A DNA stretch of 64,000 nucleotides from Glaciihabitans sp. INWT7 (GTDB lineage: Bacteria; Actinomycetota; Actinomycetes; Actinomycetales; Microbacteriaceae), in the NCBI RefSeq assembly GCF_014217685.1, contig NZ_CP043653.1, positions 996,419 through 1,060,418 on the forward strand, in the 5' to 3' direction. A model generated the notes under the pieces. The model saw only the letters and a program-made list of their open reading frames with translations, was not told the origin of the DNA and did no database searches. Made by a program: the position numbers and the translations under genes. Positions 57,455 through 64,000 of this stretch are shown here, in pieces (the stretch's first letter is position 1; each line of letters starts with the position of its first letter).

Positions 57455-58713
57455 CCGACCCAGTGCACCGAGTGGCGCTCGTTTCTATGCACACCTCGCC
57501 TGCGGCGCTCGCGGGAAGCGGGGACTCCGGCGGCATGAATGTGTCGTTGCTCGCGACGGCGACGGAGTTGGCGGCACGCGGTGTCGAGGTCGACCTCATC
57601 ACCCGGGCCACCGGCGAGGCCGCCGTCACCACCCTCGCCGACGGCGTCGTGCTCCACGAGCTGGCGGCCGGGGGCCGGAGAGTGATCGCGAAGGATCGGC
57701 TGGGGGAGGTCGCCGACGAGTTCGGCGAAGCGGTGGCGCAGCTCACCGGCCGCGCCGCGCCGCGCTACGACGTTATCCACGCCCACTATTGGCTCAGCGG
57801 GCTCGCCACGCTGCCTGTCGCACTCGAACTCGGACTGCCCTTCGTGCAGAGCTTCCACACCCTCGGGGCGATGAAGAATGCGAATCTCGCGCCCGGGCAG
57901 GCTCCAGAACCCGAGAGGAGACTGCTCACCGAGATGTATCTCGCGAACCAGGCGAGTGCGATCGTCGCGGGCTCGTCCGCCGAGGTGTCGTCCCTCATCG
58001 ACATGGTGCGGGCACCCGCCGATCGGGTCTGGGTGATCCCGCCCGGCGTGGACGTCGAACTCTTCTCTCCGACGCGAGCGGATGCGGCGCACTCGCGGGT
58101 GCGCCGCGAACTCGGGATCGCCGATGGCAGCCCGATCATCGCCGTCGTGGGACGGGTTCAGCCGCTCAAAGACCAGGAACTCGCGATCCGCGTGCTTGCC
58201 GAGTTGCATGCGCTGCGCGACTCCGACGCGGTGCTCGTGGTCGCGGGGGAGGCGACTCCCGGCGACGACGACTACGCGGCATCCCTCCGGTCGACAGCTG
58301 CCGAACTCGGCGTGCTCGCGGCGGTGCGATTCGCCGGGGCGCTGTCACGAGAGCGCCTGGCCGATCTCCTCGCCACCGCCACTGTGACTCTCGTACCTTC
58401 GCATTCGGAGACCTTCGGCCTTGTGGCACTCGAATCTGCAGCCAGCGGCACTCCGGCGATCGCGTTCCGCGGGGGCGGACTGATCGAGTCGGTCTCGGCC
58501 GGGGTGTCCGGGCTGCTTATCGACTCCCGGGACCCCGGCACCTGGGCGCAGGCGACAGCCGCCCTTCTCGACGACGGGACCGACCTTGAGCGACTGTCGG
58601 CATCCGCCCGGCATTACGCCGAGGGCTTCACCTGGGCCGCGACCGCCACCGCACTCATCGGGGTGTATGCGAGTCTGGGCCGAGTCGGCGGGTCCGCTCA
58701 GGGGCGGCCGTAG
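57451..58713 (+). CDS. GT4 family glycosyltransferase, MshA-like
   Basis: A 420-residue GT-B glycosyltransferase. The N-terminus RVALVSMHTSPAALAGSGDSGGMNVSLLATATEL closely matches MshA, the D-inositol 3-phosphate N-acetylglucosaminyltransferase that starts mycothiol synthesis, including the GD-GGMN acceptor loop. The C-terminal domain holds VVGRVQPLKDQELAIRVL and the EX7E-like donor site SHSETFGLVALESAASGTPAIAFRGGGL. A sugar other than GlcNAc is possible, but MshA is the best fit. ATG 57451 is coupled to a possible 6-codon leader. The 3' end overlaps the convergent flavoprotein gene by 16 bases. Confidence 0.8.
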   Translation: MTDPVHRVALVSMHTSPAALAGSGDSGGMNVSLLATATELAARGVEVDLITRATGEAAVTTLADGVVLHELAAGGRRVIAKDRLGEVADEFGEAVAQLTGRAAPRYDVIHAHYWLSGLATLPVALELGLPFVQSFHTLGAMKNANLAPGQAPEPERRLLTEMYLANQASAIVAGSSAEVSSLIDMVRAPADRVWVIPPGVDVELFSPTRADAAHSRVRRELGIADGSPIIAVVGRVQPLKDQELAIRVLAELHALRDSDAVLVVAGEATPGDDDYAASLRSTAAELGVLAAVRFAGALSRERLADLLATATVTLVPSHSETFGLVALESAASGTPAIAFRGGGLIESVSAGVSGLLIDSRDPGTWAQATAALLDDGTDLERLSASARHYAEGFTWAATATALIGVYASLGRVGGSAQGRP

Positions 58714-60101
58714 GTCTCCAGCAGCCGCAACCAGATCTCGTTCATGGTGGGGTACGCAGGAACCGCGTGCCACAGCCGATCGATCGGCACCTCACCGACG
58801 ATGGCGATCGTCGCCGCGTGCAGCAGCTCCGAGACATCCTGTCCCACGAAGGTGACGCCGAGGATCACCCTACGCTTCTCGTCCACGACCATGCGGGCCT
58901 TGCCCTCGTAGCCGTCGGCTTGAACGGCGGAGCCGGCCACCGAACCGAGGTCGTAGTCGACCACGCGGATGTCGTACCCGGCCTTCTCCGCGGCGGCGGC
59001 AGTGAGTCCCACCGACGCCACCTCCGGATCGCTGAAAGTCACCTGCGGCACCATCTCGTGGTCCGCGGTGGCGGCGTGCTTCCCGAAGCGGTTGTCGTGC
59101 ACTCCGGTGCCGAGGGCGCGGGCCGCGATGACATCGCCCGCGGCGCGTGCCTGGTACTTCCCCTGGTGGGTGAGCAGCGCGCGATGATTGACATCCCCGC
59201 AGGCGTAGAGCCAGTCGAAGCCCTTCACCCGCATGGTGTCGTCCACCTCGAGCCAGTCGCCGGGGGTCAGTCCGATGTTCTCGAACCCGAGGTCGCCGGT
59301 GCGGGGCACGCGTCCGATCGCGACGAGCACCTCGTCGGCGACGAGAGTCGAGCCGTCGTCGAGCGTGAGGGTGACACCGTCGTCATCGCGGTGGGCGGAG
59401 GTGGTCTCCACACCGGTCAGCACCGTCGCTCCGAATTTCTCCAATGATGCCGTCACCAGCTCGCCCGCGAAGGGTTCCTGGGTGCCGAGGAGGCCGGAGC
59501 GCGCGACGATCGTGACCTCGGTGCCGAAGCTCTGGTACGCCGTCGCCATCTCCACCCCGACGACTCCGCCGCCGATGATCGCCAGCCGCTTCGGAGCGAC
59601 CTTCGCGCTCGTGGCATCCCGGCTCGTCCACGGGGAGACCTCCGCGAGGCCAGGGATCTCGGGCAGCAGAGGGTCGGATCCCACACTCACGGCCACAGCG
59701 TGCCGCGCGGTGTAGACGGTGCCGTCGACGGTGACCTGCTTCTCGCCGGTGATGCGCGCGTGACCGCGGACGAGCGAGATGCCTGCTCCCTCGACCCACT
59801 TCACCTGGCTCTCGTCGTCCCAATCGTGCGTGAAACTGTCCCGACGAGCGAAGGTGGCGGCGACATCCACCCCGCCATTAACCGCCTCGGCAGCGCCGCC
59901 GACGGCCTTCGCGGCGCGCAGCACGATACCGGCCCGCAAAAGCACCTTTGAGGGCATGCAGGCCCAGTAGGAGCACTCGCCGCCCACCAGTTCGCTCTCG
60001 ACGAGCAGGGCGGTGAGGCCGTCCTGCACCGCGCGGTCGGCGATATTCTCGCCGACAGCACCGGCGCCGATCACGATCAGGTCGTAGGTGGTGTCGATCA
60101 T
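58698..60101 (-). CDS. FAD-dependent pyridine nucleotide-disulfide oxidoreductase
   Basis: A 467-residue class I flavoprotein. FAD motif [18 protein letters not shown] near residues 7-24, redox-active Cys-X4-Cys in [17 protein letters not shown] near 40-56, NAD(P) motif [27 protein letters not shown] near 180, and [17 protein letters not shown]. The C-terminal dimer domain ends [14 protein letters not shown]. Lipoamide dehydrogenases and related reductases have a catalytic His just before that Pro; here it is Tyr. It may reduce quinones or an unusual substrate. A GGGAG site precedes the ATG. It follows the peroxiredoxin gene by 34 bases, probably in one operon. Confidence 0.87.
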   Translation of the reverse strand: MIDTTYDLIVIGAGAVGENIADRAVQDGLTALLVESELVGGECSYWACMPSKVLLRAGIVLRAAKAVGGAAEAVNGGVDVAATFARRDSFTHDWDDESQVKWVEGAGISLVRGHARITGEKQVTVDGTVYTARHAVAVSVGSDPLLPEIPGLAEVSPWTSRDATSAKVAPKRLAIIGGGVVGVEMATAYQSFGTEVTIVARSGLLGTQEPFAGELVTASLEKFGATVLTGVETTSAHRDDDGVTLTLDDGSTLVADEVLVAIGRVPRTGDLGFENIGLTPGDWLEVDDTMRVKGFDWLYACGDVNHRALLTHQGKYQARAAGDVIAARALGTGVHDNRFGKHAATADHEMVPQVTFSDPEVASVGLTAAAAEKAGYDIRVVDYDLGSVAGSAVQADGYEGKARMVVDEKRRVILGVTFVGQDVSELLHAATIAIVGEVPIDRLWHAVPAYPTMNEIWLRLLETYGRP

Positions 60102-60135
60102 GTGCGCTCCCAGCGATTCGGTGACAGGGTGGTTT

Positions 60136-60633
60136 CTACTCTCGCGATCCGAGCCACTCGACGATCTGCGAAGCGTGGTTCTGGGGATCGTCGACGGGAA
60201 AGAAGACCCTTTCGATGGTCGACCCGTTCGCGACGATCGTCAAGCGACGGTAGAAAGTTTCTGCGCCAGCCACGAAGGTCGGCAGGTCGAGGGCATCCGC
60301 CAGCAAGAGCCCGGGATCCGAGAGCAAGGCGAAGGGGAGGCTCAGACGCTCTACGGCTTCGGACTGGTAGTCGGAATCCTGGGTCGACACCCCGAACACC
60401 CGGGTGACTCCCGCCGCGCGAAGCTCGGCGAAATGGTCACGGAACGCGCAGGCCTCCGGCGTGCACCCGCGCGCACCCGGTATCACGTCCCACCCCTCCG
60501 GCGCTTCGGTGCCGGGACGTCCGGTACGCGGATAGACATAGAGCACGGTGCGACCGCTGAGGGCGGAGAGGTCGACATTCGACCCGAAGGTGGCCCGCAG
60601 GCTCACCGCAGGAAGCCGGGTGAGTTCCCTCAC
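60136..60633 (-). CDS. peroxiredoxin (AhpC/TSA family)
   Basis: A 165-residue thioredoxin-fold peroxidase. The peroxidatic Cys is in [15 protein letters not shown] near residue 55; the partner Cys of the same helix (GCTPEAC) is five residues on, as in Bcp/PrxQ-type proteins. Strand and helix order ([50 protein letters not shown]) fits the family. It reduces peroxides with electrons from a thiol donor. GTG start overlaps the enoyl-CoA hydratase stop (GTGA). The next gene is a disulfide reductase, which might recycle it. Confidence 0.85.
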   Translation of the reverse strand: MRELTRLPAVSLRATFGSNVDLSALSGRTVLYVYPRTGRPGTEAPEGWDVIPGARGCTPEACAFRDHFAELRAAGVTRVFGVSTQDSDYQSEAVERLSLPFALLSDPGLLLADALDLPTFVAGAETFYRRLTIVANGSTIERVFFPVDDPQNHASQIVEWLGSRE

Positions 60634-61430
60634 CGGCCGACGAACTCTGCGGTCGTGCGCGTGACGAACGCCGTCATGCCGATCGCGGCATCCTCGCTGT
60701 GTACGAGCCGCACGAGTTCGGGTTGGAGCGCGGCCGCGGCCGCGGCATCACCCTCGCGCAGAGCGAGTCGCGCGTTGGAGAGGGCGGCCTGCACCGCGAG
60801 TGGGGCCTGAGCCGCGATGCGGTGGGCGAGTTCGAGCCCTCGGTCGTACTGTGTGCCGTCCGGCACGACCTCCTGCACCAGGCCGATGCGATGTGCCTCC
60901 GCCGCGTCGAACTGGTCGCCGGTGAGGATCCAGCGCATCGCGTTTCCCCAGCCGACCGCGCGGGGAAAGCGGATGGTGGCGCCGCCGAAGGGCAGGATTC
61001 CGCGGGCGACCTCGATCTGCCCGAACCGGGTGGATGCCGCGGCGACCGCGATGTCGCTCGCGAGCATCAGCTCGATTCCGAGGGTGAGGCAGGTGCCTTG
61101 CACGGCGATGACCACGGGCTTGCCGAGCTGCCGGCCGGAGACCTGCCAGGGATCGATGCCGCCATCCGGAACGGTCTGCAGGCCCTCCGCTCCGATTCTC
61201 GGCGCGACATCGGCGAGATCCAGACCGCCGGTGAAATGCTCACCGTGGGCGAAGACGAATCCGGCCCGCAGCTCCGGATCGCGTTCGAGCTCACCGTAGG
61301 CGAGAGCGAGCTCCTGAAGCAGCGCGAAGTCCGCTGCGTTGCGTTTTTCCGGCCTGTTGAACCCGATCAGGAGCACATGCCCGTCTCGCTCCACCGTGAT
61401 TCGAGGGGATTCGGGGGTGGTGTCGGTCAT
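60630..61430 (-). CDS. enoyl-CoA hydratase/isomerase family protein
   Basis: A 266-residue crotonase-fold protein. LLIGFNRPEKRNAADFALLQELALAY opens the fold. The oxyanion-hole regions are FVFAHGEHFTGGLDLADVAP near residue 60 and GTCLTLGIELMLASDIAVAAASTRFGQIEVARGILPFGG near 115-150. A Glu/Asp position usual for hydratases is not clear, so isomerase or another crotonase reaction is possible. Its stop overlaps the peroxiredoxin start, so it heads an operon with the peroxiredoxin and the flavoprotein. Confidence 0.85.
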   Translation of the reverse strand: MTDTTPESPRITVERDGHVLLIGFNRPEKRNAADFALLQELALAYGELERDPELRAGFVFAHGEHFTGGLDLADVAPRIGAEGLQTVPDGGIDPWQVSGRQLGKPVVIAVQGTCLTLGIELMLASDIAVAAASTRFGQIEVARGILPFGGATIRFPRAVGWGNAMRWILTGDQFDAAEAHRIGLVQEVVPDGTQYDRGLELAHRIAAQAPLAVQAALSNARLALREGDAAAAAALQPELVRLVHSEDAAIGMTAFVTRTTAEFVGR

Positions 61431-61505
61431 CGCTGGCCCTTCGGAACGCCGTCGGCCTCGATCGGCCGTTGCTCAATGCTAGGCGCTGTGCCGACAGGCA
61501 CGAGC

Positions 61506-62327
61506 TCAGCTCGCGAGCGCCCCGATGATGCGCAGGATGCTGCCGAGATCGTCGGCCGCGTCATCCGCCGATGCCGGGGCGAACTCGGTGACCGCGGCTC
61601 CGGCCAGCGGTAGGGCCGCCTTGGCCGCGGCGATCACCGTGAGCAGAGTGGTGAGGGAGACGCCGAACGGCTCGGGGTAGCCGAGAGAGCCGAATTCGGC
61701 GGGGTCGAGCACGTCGAGATCCACGTGAAGGTAGACAGAGGTCGCGCCGCTCGCGACCAGGGCGGCGGTGATGGAGTCCGCGTCGAGGGCATCGGGGGCG
61801 ATGACCGGGATGCCCGCGGACTCGATGTACGCGAGTTCGCCGTCATCCAGCGAGCGTGTGCCGGCGAGGATCACCCGCGCCGCCGAGATCGGCGAGTCGG
61901 GTATCAGCGCCACCGGACCATCGCCGAGGAGCGTGCGAAGCACCATGCCGTGGAAGGCTCGCGACGGAGACTCCTCCGGGGTGTTGAGGTCGGCGTGGGC
62001 GTCGATCCAGACCACCGCCATCCCCTCGTGCCGTGCTCCGGCATGGTGGATGGAGGCGAGGTCGACGCCACAGTCGCCGCCGATCGTGATCGCCAGGCCG
62101 GACACGGTGGCGAGCGCGGCCAACTGCGCATCTCTTATTTGGCGAAGCGAGCTCAGGCGCAATACCTCGCTGCCCTCGTCGGTGCCCGCCTCGGAGGGCA
62201 CCTCGACGACGATGGTCGCCGACACCGGCAGGTCGCCGCTGATCGCGGAAGCCCCCTCCGCGAGCCTCATGGCACGGGACGAACCCGAGCCTTGCCATTG
62301 GGGGACAATGAGAAAAGTGGCGGCCAC
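61506..62327 (-). CDS. arginase/agmatinase family ureohydrolase
   Basis: A 273-residue protein of the ureohydrolase superfamily. The binuclear Mn ligands are in IGGDCGVD (here Asp-Cys rather than the usual GGDHS, so the first His ligand is replaced), WIDAHADLNTPEESPSRAFHGM and HVDLDVLDPAEF. The Cys for His change and sequence FLIVPQWQGSGSSRAMRLAEGA suggest a divergent subgroup; the substrate may be arginine, a guanidino acid or formiminoglutamate. GTG 62327 lies in the descending arm of a terminator-like hairpin. The enoyl-CoA hydratase gene starts 75 bases downstream. Confidence 0.82.
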   Translation of the reverse strand: MAATFLIVPQWQGSGSSRAMRLAEGASAISGDLPVSATIVVEVPSEAGTDEGSEVLRLSSLRQIRDAQLAALATVSGLAITIGGDCGVDLASIHHAGARHEGMAVVWIDAHADLNTPEESPSRAFHGMVLRTLLGDGPVALIPDSPISAARVILAGTRSLDDGELAYIESAGIPVIAPDALDADSITAALVASGATSVYLHVDLDVLDPAEFGSLGYPEPFGVSLTTLLTVIAAAKAALPLAGAAVTEFAPASADDAADDLGSILRIIGALAS

Positions 62328-62347
62328 CTGTCAAGTATGGCCGCCAC
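62317..62347 (-). terminator. intrinsic terminator overlapping the ureohydrolase start
   Basis: On the minus strand GTGGCGGCCA (62347-62338) and TGGCCGCCAC (62326-62317) form a perfect ten-base stem with an 11-base loop, followed by TTTTCTC. It begins 18 bases after the oxidoreductase stop. The ureohydrolase GTG (62327-62325) is in the second arm, so the same structure may also hide that start codon in read-through mRNA. Confidence 0.65.
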
Positions 62348-62365
62348 CGGGTGAAGAGGGAGCGA

Positions 62366-63007
62366 TCAGATCGTGCGGGGTGCCTTCGCCAGGTTCGCCT
62401 CGAGCTCGGCGACGTTCTGCCGGCTGCCGTATGCCGGGCGGTCGCGCTCGACGCGCCAGCTCTCGGAGAGCGGCCCGATGTTCACGGTGTCGAAGCCGAA
62501 TTCGTCGTAGAGCTTCGTCACGAAGTCCGAGGCGTCCGCGAAGTCGGAGGACGTCGCGAGAGCGCGCCGCTTCGGGTCGCCCTTCGGGAAGCCGTCCGCG
62601 GTGATGTCGGCGGCGGTGATGTGGTTGAAGCCCTTGGCGACCCGGGAGGTGGGAAGGTGCTCCTGCAGCATGCCGCTGACAGTCGTTTCGCCGGCGTCGA
62701 GGGCGTCGATGTGACCGTCGCGCTCGAAGTAGTAGTTGTTGGTGTCGATCACGATCTTGCCGGCGAGCGGCTCGACGGGCACGTCTGCGTAGGCCTTGAG
62801 CGGCACGGTGACGACAGCGACGTCCGCAGCCTCGGCGGCTTGGATGGCGGTGCCCGCCGTGGCCTTCGGCCCCAGCTCGGCCACGAGTTCCGTCAGGGTC
62901 TCAGGTCCCCGAGAATTGCTGATGACGACGTCATAGCCGTTCTCGACCGCCTTGCGGGCGACCTGGCTGCCGATGTTTCCTGCTCCGATGATTCCAATAG
63001 TTGTCAT
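62366..63007 (-). CDS. NADPH-dependent F420 reductase-like protein (F420-dependent NADP oxidoreductase family)
   Basis: A 213-residue Rossmann protein of the Fno/NADP oxidoreductase family. The N-terminus TIGIIGAGNIGSQVARKAVENGYDVVISNSRGPETL is the NADP-binding fold, with Ser-Arg after the second strand for the 2'-phosphate. AVVTVPLKAY, IVIDTNNYYFERDGH and VAKGFNHITAADI follow, matching the family and its relatives lacking F420. Whether F420 is used cannot be told. A SigR-type promoter (GGGAAC-N18-GTT) places its transcription start next to the ATG at 63007. A terminator follows. Confidence 0.82.
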   Translation of the reverse strand: MTTIGIIGAGNIGSQVARKAVENGYDVVISNSRGPETLTELVAELGPKATAGTAIQAAEAADVAVVTVPLKAYADVPVEPLAGKIVIDTNNYYFERDGHIDALDAGETTVSGMLQEHLPTSRVAKGFNHITAADITADGFPKGDPKRRALATSSDFADASDFVTKLYDEFGFDTVNIGPLSESWRVERDRPAYGSRQNVAELEANLAKAPRTI

Positions 63008-63016
63008 GCGTGAAGT

Positions 63017-63043
63017 AACCGGGGAGGGGCGGGAATTGTTCCC
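63017..63043 (-). promoter_or_regulatory. SigR/SigH-type promoter of the F420-type oxidoreductase gene
   Basis: On the minus strand GGGAAC (63043-63038), 18 bases, then GTT (63019-63017), an exact match to GGGAAY-N18-GTT. The GTT ends nine bases before the ATG, so the mRNA should be nearly leaderless. Confidence 0.55.
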
Positions 63044-63077
63044 GGGAGTTCGCGCGGTGTCGAGGAGCTGGGACGGA

Positions 63078-63118
63078 CGACGCGTATCGAGACCCGCTGG
63101 GGGTCTCGATACGCGTCG
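63078..63118. repeat. dispersed hairpin repeat (terminator of pspA)
   Basis: An 18-bp perfect stem (arms 63078-63095 and 63101-63118, core CGCGTATCGAGACCC with GGGTCTCGATACGCG) with a five-base loop, followed by GCTCGCCGCTCGACGG. The last part recurs in the element at 2646-2760. It lies 28 bases downstream of the pspA stop, with no T-run on that strand. It probably stops pspA transcription before the next promoter. Confidence 0.75.
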
Positions 63119-63146
63119 CGGGTGCTCGCCGCTCGACGGGCGGAGG

Positions 63147-63884
63147 CTACTGCTCGATCGCCGAGGGGGCCGGCGCACCGGCCTTGAGGGCGGCGAGCCG
63201 GGCGTCGAGCTCTATCGAGTCGTCCGAGGCATCCAATTGCTCGAACTGGGCATCGAGGCTCGAGGCCGCGAGCTCCTGGCGGCCGAGGACTGTCGCCTCC
63301 TGGCGACGGATCTTGTCCTCGAAGCGGCTGATCTCGCTCGTGGGGTCGGTGAGGTCGATGGACTTGACCGCATCCTGCACCTGAGTCTGCGCCTCAACGG
63401 TCTTCGACCGGGCGATCAGCTCGTCACGCTTCGACGACAGCTGGCTCAGCTTGGTGCGCATGGCATCGAGGCCGCGTTTGAGCTGGTCGACGACCGCGGT
63501 CTGGGAGGCGATGGTCGGCTCGGCGTCCTTCGCCTCCTTCTCCGAGGCCATCTGTCGACCGAGCGCCACCTTCGCCAGGTTGTCGAATTTGTCGGCGTCT
63601 GCAGGGTTGCCCGCCGCGCGCAGTTCGTCGCCCTTCTTACTGGCCGCCAGCGCCTTGCGACCCCAGTCCGCGGCGTTGTCGACGTCTTCGGTGTAGTCCT
63701 GTTCGAGCAGGCGGAGGTTGCCGATGGTCTGGGCCACCGCGCTCTCCGCCTCGGAGATGCTGCTCGTGTAGTCACGAACCATCTGATCGAGCATCATCTT
63801 CGGGTCTTCGGCCGAATCGAGCAGCGCGTTGATGTTGGCCTTGGCCATCTGAGCGATGCGTCCGAGAATTGACTGCTTTGCCAT
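63147..63884 (-). CDS. pspA: PspA/IM30 family phage-shock protein
   Basis: A 245-residue peripheral membrane protein, almost fully helical. The N-terminus (AKQSILGRIAQMAKANINALLDSAEDPKMMLDQMVRDY) is the amphipathic membrane-binding helix region of PspA/IM30, followed by long coiled coils (about 35-190) rich in Ala, Lys, Glu and Gln. In actinobacteria it protects and monitors the cell membrane. The ATG at 63884 is preceded by GAAGGGAAA. The next 116 bases to the window edge show no gene. A hairpin repeat follows the gene. Confidence 0.92.
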   Translation of the reverse strand: MAKQSILGRIAQMAKANINALLDSAEDPKMMLDQMVRDYTSSISEAESAVAQTIGNLRLLEQDYTEDVDNAADWGRKALAASKKGDELRAAGNPADADKFDNLAKVALGRQMASEKEAKDAEPTIASQTAVVDQLKRGLDAMRTKLSQLSSKRDELIARSKTVEAQTQVQDAVKSIDLTDPTSEISRFEDKIRRQEATVLGRQELAASSLDAQFEQLDASDDSIELDARLAALKAGAPAPSAIEQ

Positions 63885-64000
63885 GGTGTTTCCCTTCGTT
63901 GTGTCACTGCGAATCTGGATAGCTGGATGAAACGAAAAGCCTGAATGAACTGCCTGGGCGAATTGCCGGTACGACATGCACTAGAACCGGCCGCCGCTCG

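Overview
The window is dense, high-GC DNA of actinobacterial type, most likely from the family Microbacteriaceae (Leifsonia/Cryobacterium-like). The placement is an inference from protein features: a fused Kgd-type 2-oxoglutarate enzyme, a SigR/SigH sigma factor with a zinc anti-sigma factor, a mycothiol-type glycosyltransferase, a GuaB1 protein, and the gene order prfB-ftsE-ftsX-smpB-ssrA. I see no integrase, transposase, CRISPR array, prophage or tRNA gene. It reads as a chromosomal core with metabolic and transport islands.

Layout. 1-7.6 kb: the end of a membrane protein, an MFS exporter, release factor 2, a Gfo/Idh/MocA oxidoreductase, the FtsEX division complex and the trans-translation pair SmpB/tmRNA. 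7.6-13.9 kb: a conserved unknown, amylosucrase, and a probable 3-hydroxybutyrate module (dehydrogenase, LysR regulator, MHS transporter). 13.9-20.5 kb: a frameshifted GNAT gene, an HxlR/nitroreductase divergent pair, HisN-RsgA-AroA, and the disulfide-stress sigma factor with its anti-sigma factor. 20.5-28.4 kb: Kgd, GuaB1 and two CNNM/CorC membrane proteins. 28.4-36.6 kb: an old yellow enzyme with a HAD phosphatase, NAD(P)HX dehydratase, a polar amino-acid ABC importer, a GT87-like glycosyltransferase, a thiamine-binding-type protein and an MFS exporter. 36.6-40.6 kb: an unusual response regulator / kinase / kinase-like / response regulator block. 40.7-43.3 kb: MetX and MetY. 43.5-54.9 kb: regulators, transporters, Ung, GNAT, a TetR-controlled SMR pump, an LCP protein and an amidase. 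55-64 kb: a secreted GH114 protein, an SDR, an MshA-like glycosyltransferase, a flavoprotein disulfide reductase, a peroxiredoxin, an enoyl-CoA hydratase, a ureohydrolase, an F420-type NADP oxidoreductase and PspA.

Three regulatory patterns tie the window together. First, three promoters fit the SigR/SigH consensus GGAAY-N18-GTT: in front of the sigma gene itself, a nitroreductase and the F420-type oxidoreductase. The sigma gene also has two plausible starts, as in the known long/short isoforms of actinomycete SigR. Second, about fifteen genes have a TANNNT-like box 6-8 bases before the start codon, the signature of leaderless mRNAs. One divergent pair shares overlapping boxes in 24 bp. Third, several intergenic hairpins and a Microbacteriaceae-type repeat mark gene ends. 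One terminator-like hairpin overlaps the start codon of the ureohydrolase gene.

The stress-related parts (sigma/anti-sigma, mycothiol-type enzyme, nitroreductase, peroxiredoxin, disulfide reductase, PspA) suggest thiol and envelope stress defence is well represented. All functions are inferred by reading the sequence; no database search was run.
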